Below are positions 7,074-15,300 of a DNA stretch of 18,390 nucleotides, in pieces (the stretch's first letter is position 1; each line of letters begins with the position of its first letter). Source of the DNA: Oleiagrimonas sp964608595 (GTDB taxonomy: Bacteria; Pseudomonadota; Gammaproteobacteria; Xanthomonadales; Rhodanobacteraceae); contig CAZSOU010000046.1 of NCBI GenBank assembly GCA_964608595.1, positions 1 to 18,390 on the forward strand, given 5' to 3'. The translations under genes and the position numbers were made by a program. The notes beneath the pieces are model-generated. The model ran no database searches. It saw only the letters and a list, made by a program, of their open reading frames with translations, and was not told where the DNA came from.

Positions 7074-7103
7074 AGCAACCCATCCAAGCAGAGGTGAATT
7101 GCC

Positions 7104-7517
7104 ATGACTTTCATTCCCAACCAGGACGGCCGCCAGTGCGTTGCCGCCGCCCACATCGAGTTGACCGCGGCCGACTTCGACGCCAACGACAACGCCGTCG
7201 AAGTGGCGTTGCCGGATGGCGCGCAGGTCATCGCCGGCTCCGTCAACGTCACCGAAGCATTCAATGCCGCCACCAGCGACACCCTTGCCGTTGGCACCGC
7301 CGACGACACTGACCGCTACATGGCGGCCAAGGATGCGCAGACGACCGGCCTGAGCGCGCTGACCGCCACCGGCTACCAGCACACGTCCAGCGACAGCGGC
7401 GCTACCCCGCCCATCGTCATCAGCCGCGTGACCGCGGGCGCCGATGCGACGGCCGGCAAGGCGTTCGTGACGATCCAGTACGTGGTCGCCGGCAAGGCCG
7501 AGTGGACGCAGGACTGA
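7104..7517 (+). CDS. Putative capsid-associated (decoration-like) protein
   Basis: A 137-residue beta-rich protein directly after the capsid gene. It contains repeated hydrophobic strand patterns (VEVALPDGAQVIAGSVNVTEAF near 50-71; LAVGTADDTDRYM near 80-92; AFVTIQYVVAGKAEWTQD at the end). It has no cysteine-rich, membrane or enzymatic motif. The layout 'PDGAQVIAGSVNV...FNA...LAVGT.DD.DRY' is common in small proteins found beside phage coat genes, which are often treated as head decoration or unassigned virion proteins. I do not know a proven function for this family. The ATG at 7104 has an AGAGGTG ribosome site at 7090-7096. It lies between two strong hairpins (7044-7073 and 7530-7557), so it may share a short, abundant transcript with the capsid gene. 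Confidence 0.65.
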   Translation: MTFIPNQDGRQCVAAAHIELTAADFDANDNAVEVALPDGAQVIAGSVNVTEAFNAATSDTLAVGTADDTDRYMAAKDAQTTGLSALTATGYQHTSSDSGATPPIVISRVTAGADATAGKAFVTIQYVVAGKAEWTQD

Positions 7518-7529
7518 CGTAGCAACCGG

Positions 7530-7557
7530 AGGCGCCGGGCATGCCCCGGCGCCTTTC
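7530..7557 (+). terminator. GC-rich terminator-like hairpin with short T-run
   Basis: 7530-7539 pairs with 7545-7554 over ten consecutive base pairs (nine G:C plus A:T) around a CATGC loop, followed by TTTC. It starts 13 bases after the preceding stop and sits in the 89-base gap before the next gene. This fits a weak or leaky intrinsic terminator. The T-run is short, so read-through is likely and needed for the genes downstream. Confidence 0.55.
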
Positions 7558-7606
7558 ATGCGCGTCAGGCAGTACCAGGCGCGTCCATCACACCAAGGAG
7601 ACAATC

Positions 7607-8041
7607 ATGCCAGCTTCCAAGAAGCTCAAGTTCTACTCGCCGGACGGAACGCCGATCCGCATCACGCATGCCGACGGCGCTGTGGCTGTCGTAGGCGCCG
7701 AACCGCGCACCCTGCCGCCGAAGTTCAACCGTGCCGCCGTGCGCGCCGGCTGCCTGACCGGCGACATGCCGGCCGCCAAGATGCAGGAACCGGAAGTACC
7801 GGATGGCGCCGATGCGTTTATCCGCCGCGACCGTATCAAGGACAAGATCATCGAGGCCCTGGGCGCCGACGACGGCGCGGAAGGCTACGAGGACGCTTTC
7901 ACCCAGGCCGGCGTTCCCAACATCAACTGGCTGTCCAAGCAGGTCGGCTTCAACGTCGAGCGCAGCGAGCGTGACGAGCTGTGGAACGAGGTGCAGGCCG
8001 AGCTGGAAGCCGGTGACGAGCCGAACGACGACGCGGAGTAA
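7607..8041 (+). CDS. Unassigned small phage protein with acidic C-terminus
   Basis: A 144-residue protein that I do not recognise. It begins MPASKKLKFYSPDGTPIRIT, a short beta-rich basic start, followed by HADGAVAVVGAEPRTLPPKF. The C-terminal half is helical and acidic (RIKDKIIEALGADDGAEGYEDAF near 79-101, and DELWNEVQAELEAGDEPNDD at the end). The chosen ATG at 7607 has AAGGAG at 7595-7600. An upstream in-frame ATG at 7541 lies in the loop of the 7530-7557 hairpin with no ribosome site and is not used here. The stop is followed after three bases by the next start, so the two genes are probably coupled. A role in head completion is possible from position between capsid-associated and neck-like genes, but nothing in the sequence proves it. 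Confidence 0.68.
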   Translation: MPASKKLKFYSPDGTPIRITHADGAVAVVGAEPRTLPPKFNRAAVRAGCLTGDMPAAKMQEPEVPDGADAFIRRDRIKDKIIEALGADDGAEGYEDAFTQAGVPNINWLSKQVGFNVERSERDELWNEVQAELEAGDEPNDDAE

Positions 8042-8044
8042 CCC

Positions 8045-8734
8045 GTGAACCTCGCCGGCCTCATTGCAACGTACCGGGTTCGCGCGGATGACCGCGCGGA
8101 CCCGTATTTGCATGACGACGAGGAAGTGACCGCGTTCGCCAACGAGGCCGAGAAGGAGGCCGCGGAGCGGTCCAGGTGCTTCATGGACAGCACCACCGAA
8201 GAAATCTGCCGGGTCTCGTTGACGACTGGCGTCAAGACCTACCTGCTGGACGATCGCGTCATTGACGTGGTGTCCGCGACCGTGCGCGGCATGCACGACC
8301 CCCTGCACCGCGCACCCGATGAAATCGAGCTTGCCTGCCGTCACCACAATCCCGGCATCCCGCAGGCGTATGCCGTCATCGACGCTGGCGCAAAGCTGGC
8401 GCTTGTCTTGGACCGTGAGGCACCGGACCCGGCAGACCTCACCGGAACGAGCTACGAACCGTACCTGGACCTGACCGTGTACCGCCGGCCGCTGCAACCG
8501 ATGGCCGACCCGAACAACGACAGTCCTGAAATCAACCCATCGCGCCACACCGACCTTCTGTACTGGATGCTGTACCTGGGCTACTCCACGCGCGACAGCG
8601 ATGCGCAGGACGACCAGAAGGCCGCGACCAACGATGCCCGGTTCACCCTGGCGTTCGGCGAAAAGATCGATTTGAACGTGCGCCGCAAGCAACTGCGGCA
8701 CCGCCCCACCATCAGCAAACCCCACTACTGGTAG
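8045..8734 (+). CDS. Putative head-tail adaptor (neck) protein
   Basis: A 229-residue protein starting with GTG three bases after the previous stop; a GGAG lies in the last codons upstream. The early helical pattern (RADDRADPYLHDDEEVTAFANEAEKEAAERSR, about residues 12-43) is followed by a beta-rich domain (SLTTGVKTYLLDDRVIDVVSATV, near 58-80). The protein ends in a helix LLYWMLYLGYSTRDSDA with later ARFTLAFGEKI and an aromatic tail KPHYW. A 'W.DDEI..f.NEA..E...R' opening followed by a beta domain is typical of phage adaptor/connector proteins that bind under the portal. Position after the capsid module fits. I assign it as adaptor-like by pattern and context, not by a confirmed family match. 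Confidence 0.65.
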   Translation: MNLAGLIATYRVRADDRADPYLHDDEEVTAFANEAEKEAAERSRCFMDSTTEEICRVSLTTGVKTYLLDDRVIDVVSATVRGMHDPLHRAPDEIELACRHHNPGIPQAYAVIDAGAKLALVLDREAPDPADLTGTSYEPYLDLTVYRRPLQPMADPNNDSPEINPSRHTDLLYWMLYLGYSTRDSDAQDDQKAATNDARFTLAFGEKIDLNVRRKQLRHRPTISKPHYW

Positions 8735-8752
8735 CACGCAGGAGACAGCCTC

Positions 8753-9157
8753 ATGGCAAACGCACTTTACGACATGGCCCGCGAACGTCTGCTGCGTGGC
8801 CAGTTCGACTGGATCAACGACACGTTCAACTGCGTGCTGGTGGACAACGGCACCTACACGGTGAACCTGTCCACGCACGAGTATTACAACGCCTGCCAGG
8901 CCGGCGTGATTGCTGGTCCTGTGGCGCTGGCTGCCAAGGCCATCACCTCCGGCGCCGCCGATGCCAACGACGTGACGTTTTCCAGCGTCAGCGGCGCAAG
9001 CATCGAGTCGATCATCCTCTACAAGAGCGTGACCGACCCCACTGATAGCCCGCTGCTGGCCTACATCGACACGGCCACCGGCCTGCCGATCACGCCGAAT
9101 GGCGGCGACATCATCGTCACGTGGGACAACGGTCCCAACAAGATTTTCAAGCCCTGA
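8753..9157 (+). CDS. Small beta-rich virion protein, function unassigned
   Basis: A 134-residue protein with a short helix first (MANALYDMARERLLRGQFDW), then mainly beta strands: NCVLVDNGTYTVNL, a VALAAKAIT segment, VTFSSVSGASIESIILYK near 81-98, and GDIIVTWDNGPNKIFK at the end. Similar small beta proteins occur in phage structural gene clusters, but their exact place in the virion is often unknown. The ATG has an AGGAGA ribosome site about eight bases upstream in the 18-base gap after the adaptor-like gene. The pattern of strands resembles the C-terminal part of the protein encoded at 17409-18002, which may be a distant relative. That relation is only an impression. A tail or vertex structural role is inferred from position. 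Confidence 0.65.
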   Translation: MANALYDMARERLLRGQFDWINDTFNCVLVDNGTYTVNLSTHEYYNACQAGVIAGPVALAAKAITSGAADANDVTFSSVSGASIESIILYKSVTDPTDSPLLAYIDTATGLPITPNGGDIIVTWDNGPNKIFKP

Positions 9158-9172
9158 CCGGAGCGCGCAGAC

Positions 9173-9820
9173 ATGGCACTTAGCGATTACCTCATTCTGG
9201 AAGACCCGACCACGCGCGGCTTGGCAACCAAGGTCAAGGCGCTCATGCCTGCACGGCAGCCGATGGGTGGCGTCATGTACAACAGCGAGCGCCAGACGTT
9301 CGCGCAGGTCATGATCGTTGGCACGCCGAACAGCGGTGGCGGTGGTGGCGGCGACGGCGGTGGCATCAACTGGCGCGGCGACTACGACGGCACCACCGCC
9401 TATACCGATGGCGACGCTGCCGCCTACATGGGTTCGTCCTGGCTGGCCACAGTGGATCACCCGGCAAACGACGGCGTTGCGCCGACCGATGATGGCACCA
9501 CACCGAACGCCGGCTGGGCGCTCATTGCCGCCAAGGGCGATGATGGCGCCCCCGGTGACGATGGCGCCTCGGCCACCATCACTAATGCAACCGCCACGGG
9601 CTTGGCGGCTGGCGCAGAACCCACCGTTGAGCTTGGTGGCACATCCACCGCCCGCACGTTTGCTTTCGGCATCCCGAAGGGCGACCAGGGCGACAAGGGC
9701 GATCCCGGCGATGACGCCACGATTACGCCGGCCGCCTACGTGGACCCGGCCAGCGGCACCTTCGCCGCCGACCTGGTGTCGGCGTTGCAAGCGGCTGGCC
9801 TCATGGAGCCGGCGGCCTAA
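9173..9820 (+). CDS. Fibre-like protein with CBM-like and collagen-like segments
   Basis: A 215-residue modular protein. Residues 1-50 (MALSDYLILEDPTTRGLATK onward) may anchor it to the particle. Residues 55-64 are a glycine hinge encoded by GGN triplets at 9335-9364. Residues 66-91 (NWRGDYDGTTAYTDGDAAAY, then MGSSWLA) match the 'W.G.Y...TAY..GD...Y.GS.W.A' pattern of CBM5/12-like modules common in phage fibres. Residues 122-133 (GDDGAPGDDGAS) and 167-181 (IPKGDQGDKGDPGDD) are Gly-X-Y collagen-like runs, which in phages usually trimerise. The C-terminus (TFAADLVSALQAAGLMEPAA) is a short helix. The ATG at 9173 has only a weak GGAG site upstream. It is likely a head or tail fibre with carbohydrate contact; partner and location are inferred. 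It lies just upstream of the LamG protein. Confidence 0.72.
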   Translation: MALSDYLILEDPTTRGLATKVKALMPARQPMGGVMYNSERQTFAQVMIVGTPNSGGGGGGDGGGINWRGDYDGTTAYTDGDAAAYMGSSWLATVDHPANDGVAPTDDGTTPNAGWALIAAKGDDGAPGDDGASATITNATATGLAAGAEPTVELGGTSTARTFAFGIPKGDQGDKGDPGDDATITPAAYVDPASGTFAADLVSALQAAGLMEPAA

Positions 9821-9902
9821 CGCCCCTTGACGCATCGCCAATGCGCTACCGCGGCTTGCACTGGCGGCGTCGTGACCGAACCGGCGCCGCACGGAGAACA
9901 GC

Positions 9903-10466
9903 ATGATCCAAGCAACCCGCACCGCCTTTGTCGAGCAGCCTGACGGCGCGATCCAGTGCGTAGTGACCATTGCGCGCGCGGACCGCACCGCGGCCCTGTC
10001 CGGCAATCCGATCCAGTTTGCCGCCGTCCCTGGCACCGCCTCAACACCGGCTGAAAGTGAGGCGGCACAAGGCTTTGACGTGACCATGGCCGGCGACCCG
10101 GCACCGGCGGAAACCGCCGCCGACAAGCCGGCGCCGCAGACGCTGGGCGTAGGCGGGTTCGATTCGGCCACCGTGGTCGATGCCGTGGCCGATGGCGAGC
10201 AGCAATGGGACCACCCGGCCGCGCCGCACATGCGCCGCATCTTCAAGCACGAGCCGTTCCAGCGCTACGCCATGGAGCGCCTGCATGCCGATGCCTTCGC
10301 CGCGCCCATGGAATGCGCCACGCGCTTCATCACGAAGGCCGTGAAGGGCAAACCGATGGATGCCGCCATGGCTGCATTGGCCAAGCGCATGAACGAGTAC
10401 ATGACCTGGGCGCAGGCCCACGACTACCCCGTATGGCCCGAGCAGGAGGCCCACCATGCCGCATAA
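9903..10466 (+). CDS. Unassigned protein upstream of the LamG fibre gene
   Basis: A 187-residue protein that I do not recognise. Residues 5-45 look beta-rich (TAFVEQPDGAIQCVVTIARA). Residues 45-85 are Ala/Pro-rich and probably a flexible linker (AVPGTASTPAESEAAQ; GDPAPAETAADKPAPQ). Residues 100-187 look helical and basic (HMRRIFKHEPFQRYAMERLH, FITKAVKGKPMDAAMAALAK). The ATG follows a CGGAGAA ribosome site. Its last four codons overlap the start of the next gene by 11 bases, and an AGGAGG inside its end serves that next gene, so the two are tightly coupled. That suggests a partner, chaperone or adaptor for the LamG protein, but no known fibre chaperone motif is visible. The 82-base gap before it holds only a 5-bp hairpin (9831-9845). 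Confidence 0.62.
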   Translation: MIQATRTAFVEQPDGAIQCVVTIARADRTAALSGNPIQFAAVPGTASTPAESEAAQGFDVTMAGDPAPAETAADKPAPQTLGVGGFDSATVVDAVADGEQQWDHPAAPHMRRIFKHEPFQRYAMERLHADAFAAPMECATRFITKAVKGKPMDAAMAALAKRMNEYMTWAQAHDYPVWPEQEAHHAA

Positions 10467-12333
10467 GCCCGGAATCGGCGCCATCTTCGGCATCGTCAGC
10501 GAGGACGGGGTGGCCAAGCAGAGCTTCCCGGTCAACCTGTACGACCGCACGGATGGCGCGCACGTGTCGCGCCAGGTCACCGACGAGAACGGCGGCTTCG
10601 TGTTCAACGGCCTGAACGCCGACACCAACGACTATCAGGTGGTGGCGCAGGACGAGGACAACCCGCCCTACAAGAACGCCATCATCCGCGATCGCATCCA
10701 GCCGGTGCCAGGCTACCAAGGCGCGAATTATTGGGGCAACTGGCGCAAGCTCGCGTTCGATCTTGGGGCCGAAGTGCTGTTCGATGGGTCCACGGACGAG
10801 GATGGGAACCTGGTGCCGCCGTATTGCGCGAGTGCAGTCCCTACCTGCCGCGGGGCAGGCGGAACCAACATTGTCAAGCCGGTCTTTGCGCCATCAATCA
10901 CACCGGGCGCGCCGGATATTCCAGGTCTTGACATGAACGGCACGAAGTTGGCAGTGCGTCAGCGGCAAACGAGATATTCGGCGGCCGACGCCGTTGACAA
11001 GCTGCACCAGAATCCGACTTCTTTGTCCTTTGAGTTTGTTGCCGATTTTGACAACCTAAAACCAGCAGGGGAATCGCAAGGCCGCGTGGAGTGGGGGTTG
11101 TCCGGATGTAGAGACGATCGTGCAGTTGAAACCGAGAGTGGTTATTACTACAGTTATCCAATTTACGCATCGTTTGATTCATCAACAAAAGAGATTACAT
11201 TATTCCGAAATAATGGAAACGGCAGTCAATCTAACTGGAGGAGCTATCTTTCAAGTCTCACGCCAGATAACGAAACACCTACGCTGTCCGGTGTATGTCA
11301 TTGCGTCGTTGTAATAAATTACGGACTTGAAGCCTTCCTTTACGTAAATGGTGAACAGGTGGCGCATTACGCGCTGGCCGGAACAAATAGTTATTGGGGA
11401 ATGTATAATAGCGATACTTATGGTCGTAATATTTTTGTCGGAATAATCGGATACGAAGGTAGCTCTAATGCAAATTACTATTATGGTTGTAACGGCATCG
11501 ACGGTACGCTAGGACCGTGCGCTGCGTACCCGTTCGACTTGACAGCCGAAAATGTTTCTGACCTTTACAACGCGCTCATGGTGGGTGTCACGCCGAAGGC
11601 GACAGGCTACATGCGTGAAGTCCTCATTGATCGCCCGGCTTTCTACGCCCGGCTCTGCGACCCCGCTGGCACGACGGATACCGTGCGCACTGAGTTGCGC
11701 CCTTCGGACTTGTACGCCGGCTATACCAGCGGCACGGTGACGTGGCAGCAGCCCTCCGGCGTGGCTGGTGGGAACGGAGCGCTGTTCGACGGCGCCTCCA
11801 ACATTCGCTTCGATTCGGATGGCGCCGCACAGTTCTCGCAATATGGCTACGTGATGGAGTTCATCATGCAGCCGTCGAATGCCCTTCCGGCGGCTGAAGA
11901 AACGTTGTTCATGGCGTCCAATACCAGTGAGAACCGCACGGGCATTCAGGTGACGCGGGACGTAGCCGGAAAAATCAACGTGACGCATTCGGCATCCGGT
12001 GCGGAAAACTTCTACTTCGCGCACGTGTTCGATGACACGGAAGCGCCGCATCATGTGGCGGTCCGTGTAGACAAGCAGGCATTCGAGGCCACGTTGTTCA
12101 TTGATGGGACATCCGTCGAGACGGTCAGCCTGACGACCTCTCTGCTGGATTACGAGGTCAACACCGACATGAGCACTTACTGGCACACCCATGTCGGCGG
12201 CGTAGCCGAAGATTCGGGTGTGATCGCGCCGGAAGGTGCCTTCGCCGGCATGATGGCGGAGGTTGCGTTCTATTCTGCTGCGCTTTCTGACGAGGCAATC
12301 AAGCGCCACGCTGACGCGCGCAGCACGCCGTAG
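10456..12333 (+). CDS. Tail fibre / adhesin with two LamG-like lectin domains
   Basis: A 625-residue modular protein. Residues 8-80 form a prealbumin/CNA-B-like beta-sandwich (IFGIVSEDGVAKQSFPVNLY, DENGGFVFNGL, then DYQVVAQDEDNPPYKN), as in the N-termini of many phage fibres. Residues 160-376 look like a concanavalin A/LamG-type jelly roll (LSFEFVADF, ITLFRNNGNG, CVVVINYGLEAFLYVNGEQV) ending in DLTAENVSDLYN, a typical last helix. Residues 438-622 form a second LamG-like domain (GALFDGASNIRFD, HHVAVRVDKQAFEATLFIDG, MMAEVAFYSAALSDEAIKRH). LamG-type domains commonly bind glycans, so surface adhesion is likely. The ATG has AGGAGG at 10445-10450 and overlaps the previous gene by 11 bases. The first LamG domain lies in AT-rich DNA unlike its neighbours and carries several cysteines. 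Domain calls are by pattern; receptor unknown. Confidence 0.8.
   Translation: MPHKPGIGAIFGIVSEDGVAKQSFPVNLYDRTDGAHVSRQVTDENGGFVFNGLNADTNDYQVVAQDEDNPPYKNAIIRDRIQPVPGYQGANYWGNWRKLAFDLGAEVLFDGSTDEDGNLVPPYCASAVPTCRGAGGTNIVKPVFAPSITPGAPDIPGLDMNGTKLAVRQRQTRYSAADAVDKLHQNPTSLSFEFVADFDNLKPAGESQGRVEWGLSGCRDDRAVETESGYYYSYPIYASFDSSTKEITLFRNNGNGSQSNWRSYLSSLTPDNETPTLSGVCHCVVVINYGLEAFLYVNGEQVAHYALAGTNSYWGMYNSDTYGRNIFVGIIGYEGSSNANYYYGCNGIDGTLGPCAAYPFDLTAENVSDLYNALMVGVTPKATGYMREVLIDRPAFYARLCDPAGTTDTVRTELRPSDLYAGYTSGTVTWQQPSGVAGGNGALFDGASNIRFDSDGAAQFSQYGYVMEFIMQPSNALPAAEETLFMASNTSENRTGIQVTRDVAGKINVTHSASGAENFYFAHVFDDTEAPHHVAVRVDKQAFEATLFIDGTSVETVSLTTSLLDYEVNTDMSTYWHTHVGGVAEDSGVIAPEGAFAGMMAEVAFYSAALSDEAIKRHADARSTP
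10960..11510 (+). other. AT-rich island inside the fibre gene (probable transferred domain)
   Basis: Base composition drops sharply inside the 10456-12333 gene. For example, 18 of 60 bases at 11161-11220 and 20 of 60 at 11401-11460 are G or C, against 35 of 60 at 12001-12060 in the same gene. Codons turn to A/T endings and Asn, Tyr and Ser become frequent (YYYSYPIY; NANYYYG). The island coincides with the first LamG-like domain. Boundaries are approximate. The contrast points to acquisition of this domain from an AT-rich source. Confidence 0.8.
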
Positions 12334-12335
12334 CC

Positions 12336-15300
12336 ATGGCTACGTACCTCATTACCGGCGTAACGCTCGGCGACACCAGTGTTGCCAGTGATGGGGTGCG
12401 CGTCACCAACAGTGCGAATGCTGCCACGACGTTCGGCATTGACCCTGGCCAAGTTGGTCTTGTTCGCGTTGGCTCGGGCGAGAATGGCGCCAGCGTCATC
12501 ATCGACCTGACTGGTGACTACACGCCAGTCCCCGGTTCGTCGCTGTCGATGGCGCTCTCGGGCGCTCCCATGCTGCTCGCCACGCTGGCCGACCAGTCGC
12601 GCATGGGAGCGGTGGGCGTTGCCAATGCGGCGCAGGCGAGCTACCCGGCCGGCATTGCTTCGCTTGGGTTCGGACCGTCCACGCGGGTCAACTTCGGCGG
12701 CGGCGGCAACAACGTCACACTGGACCTGACCGGCGACTACACGGCACCTGGCGGCATCAACGTTGGCCTGTACCTGGACGGCAATCCGCTCGTCGGTCAC
12801 GCCACCATTGGCGCGACTTCGCTGTTCGGCACGGCTGACGTTGAGTCGCCGTTGTCGGCGCGGCCTGTGGGCTTCGACTCGCTGTCGTTCCTGCCGAAAC
12901 TGCGAGTCAACCGCGGCGAGAACGGCGCCAGCGTGCTGCTTGACCTGTCGGGCGCCTATGCTTCGCCGGCAGGCACTTCGCTTTCCATGCCGCTGTCCGG
13001 GTCGCCGCTGGTCCTTGGCTCCCTCGGAGAAACCCTCAAGATCGGCACGGCCACGCTGCAAAATGCGGCGCAGGCCGCCTACCCCGTCGGATTCGATGCG
13101 ACGCGGTACGGCGCGAAGTCTCACGTCACACCTGACTTGGACGCGCGTCGGCTGGCGCTGGAGCTGTCGGGCAACTACAGCCCCCCCAACGCCTCGGCGA
13201 TCCAAATGGTGTGGGCGGGTTCCGACAAGTCGGTAAGCCCCGAGAGCATCGACAGCCTGAACATCGGCGCAGCCAACCTCGTGAACGTGTCGCAGGGTGC
13301 GTTCACCCAGGGGTTTGACGCCTCCACGGTTGGACTGCCGAAGATTGCGCAGACCTTCCCCATCACGCCGGGCACCGACTTCGCGCGCTACGGAAATGCG
13401 CATGTGGAGTTGCTGCTGACCAAGACCAAACCGGCCGGGTTCAGCGCCAGCCTGTTCGGCAAGCCCTGGGTGGTTTACTTCCTGCGCCAGATCAGGCCCG
13501 AAGGATTCAAGCGGGACGCCTACGGCAAGCCCGCCATGCAGGGTGGCGTGCGCGATGCGCCGGTGTCCGGCTTCAACGCGCTGGGCGTGGGCCGACCAAA
13601 CGTCACGCTTGGGTCGCGGCAGGTGTACCCCACGTGGTTCGTGGACACCCGGTACGGCAAGCCCATGATGGGCTACGACCGCACGTTCAGCATGACCGGC
13701 TTCGACGCGACCAAGTGGGGCGCGACGCTAGTGTGGGACAACACCCAGCGCGCCTACCCGCGGGGCCTGGACGCCACGCGCTTCGGTACAGCCTGGGCGG
13801 ATCGCTACACGCGGAGCATTGGTCCGAAACGCTTTGTCGATGGCGACCAGGAAAACATCGGCTTCCCCAACCTCTACAACCTGAACCGCTACATCACGGT
13901 CAACTACATCGCCGACCAGTGGAACGAAGGCGGCATGGGCGCCTACCAGTCGCTGTTCGTGAAGAACGTCAACCGAGAAGTGGACCTTGTGCGCAACGGC
14001 ATCGCGCCTCCCTTCCGGCAGGTGCCGCTTGGGCATCAAGTCCTGAATGGTGCACGTCAGGTGCGCGCGCATGGCTTCGATGCTGTCCGGTGGGGCGAGC
14101 GCAAGGCCGTGGGCGGCACGTTCATCGCGCCACGCATCCGCTACCTGCAAGGTCATGGGTTCAAGCCCATCGAGCTGTCGAGCCGCTTCCATATCGTGCG
14201 CAACGGTGCGTTTGCGCCGGTGCCGACCGGCTGGGACAGCGCGCGCGTGGGCCGGCCGCCGCTGGTCGAGAACACGCGCCGGTACTTCGATCACTTCAAG
14301 GTCGGCCAGACCGACGCATGGGGCATGCCATTCATTGCACCGCGCGTGCGCAGCGTTGGCCCGCAAAACCCGCTTGAGCCGGTGCGTGGCCTCGTTGGCG
14401 GCGCAACCGTCTGGTTTCTCAATCGGGACGTGACGCCAGCACAGCCGTCGTTCGGTTGGGGCAGCTTCGGCAAGGTCATTGTCACGGGCTACCCGATCCC
14501 TAATGCGCGCGTGAAGTCCATTCCGCCGACGTGGCAATGGGGCACCGCTCGTGTGTGGAACCGCACACCGGAGGTGACGCCGTATTGGGAAACCCGCCTG
14601 TTCACGCAATTCGGCAACAACGCCATTTTCAACCGGAACAACTACTTCCCCATCGAGGGGCTGTCCCTGCTTCGGTTCGGCGACAACACCATCATCACCT
14701 ACCGCACCAAGCAGGTGGGCAAACGCGGGTTCGATGCACTGCGCTTCAACCCCAAGCACACCATCCGCAACGTCCTGCCCGATCCGCCTGGCCAGCAGTA
14801 CGCCATTGGATGCACGCTCGGCAAGACTGGTCGCATCGGTGACGTGCAGTTCAAGAACCTCGCTCTTTGGCCGGTGGGTATCGACAGCGACAGCTACGGC
14901 ACGGCCAAGCTCCAGGGCATGAGCATCTTCCCGAAAGGGATACCGCCATTCATCAGCGACAACGGCACGCAGTTCGGCATGCCGGACATCCCAGGGCAGC
15001 AGCACATCACCGTGCCATCGATGCCCACGGACACAAAGTTCAGCGGGTACTTCGGCAAGCCGCGCATGACGCCGTGGACGATATGGGCACCGAGTGGCGC
15101 GCCGGACCAAGCCAAGAACAACAACCCTGGCCGTGACCAGATCATCGACCAGACCCTGGACGACAAGTACGGCTACGGCCATCCATGGTTCGGCTGGCCG
15201 CGCGTGGAGCTGAAAAACCGCATCGTTTACCAGCGCCGCAACAGCGTCAACGAACGCTTTGGTCAGCCGAAACTAAGCCGCAACCCTCAATACGCCAAGC

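Noticed and set aside
7541..7606. Upstream ATG at 7541 as the start of the 7607-8041 gene
   Set aside because: It sits in the loop of a GC-rich hairpin without a ribosome site, whereas the ATG at 7607 has AAGGAG six bases upstream.
9335..9364. GGN triplet run as a DNA-level microsatellite
   Set aside because: It encodes a glycine hinge in a fibre-like protein and is explained by that; the triplets are not a perfect repeat.
9821..9902. Promoter in the gap before 9903 (TTGACG at about 9827)
   Set aside because: No -10-like box at suitable spacing is visible; the stretch is GC-rich with only a 5-bp hairpin.
7565..10246. Very long minus-strand open frame (893 codons), with others at 12270-13403, 13728-15182, 5915-7309 and 2605-3435
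   Set aside because: They lie opposite well-supported + strand genes, have low-complexity Arg/His/Gly/Val-rich products, no ribosome sites or recognisable domains, and are expected in GC-rich DNA.
13181..13187. Run of seven C residues as a phase-variable or frameshift site in the giant repeat gene
   Set aside because: The frame is intact across it, no alternative product is offered, and a seven-base run in GC-rich DNA is weak evidence.
12465..13340. CRISPR array or DNA direct repeats
   Set aside because: The periodicity is protein-coding, in frame and diverged. No short identical repeats separated by unique spacers occur anywhere in the window.
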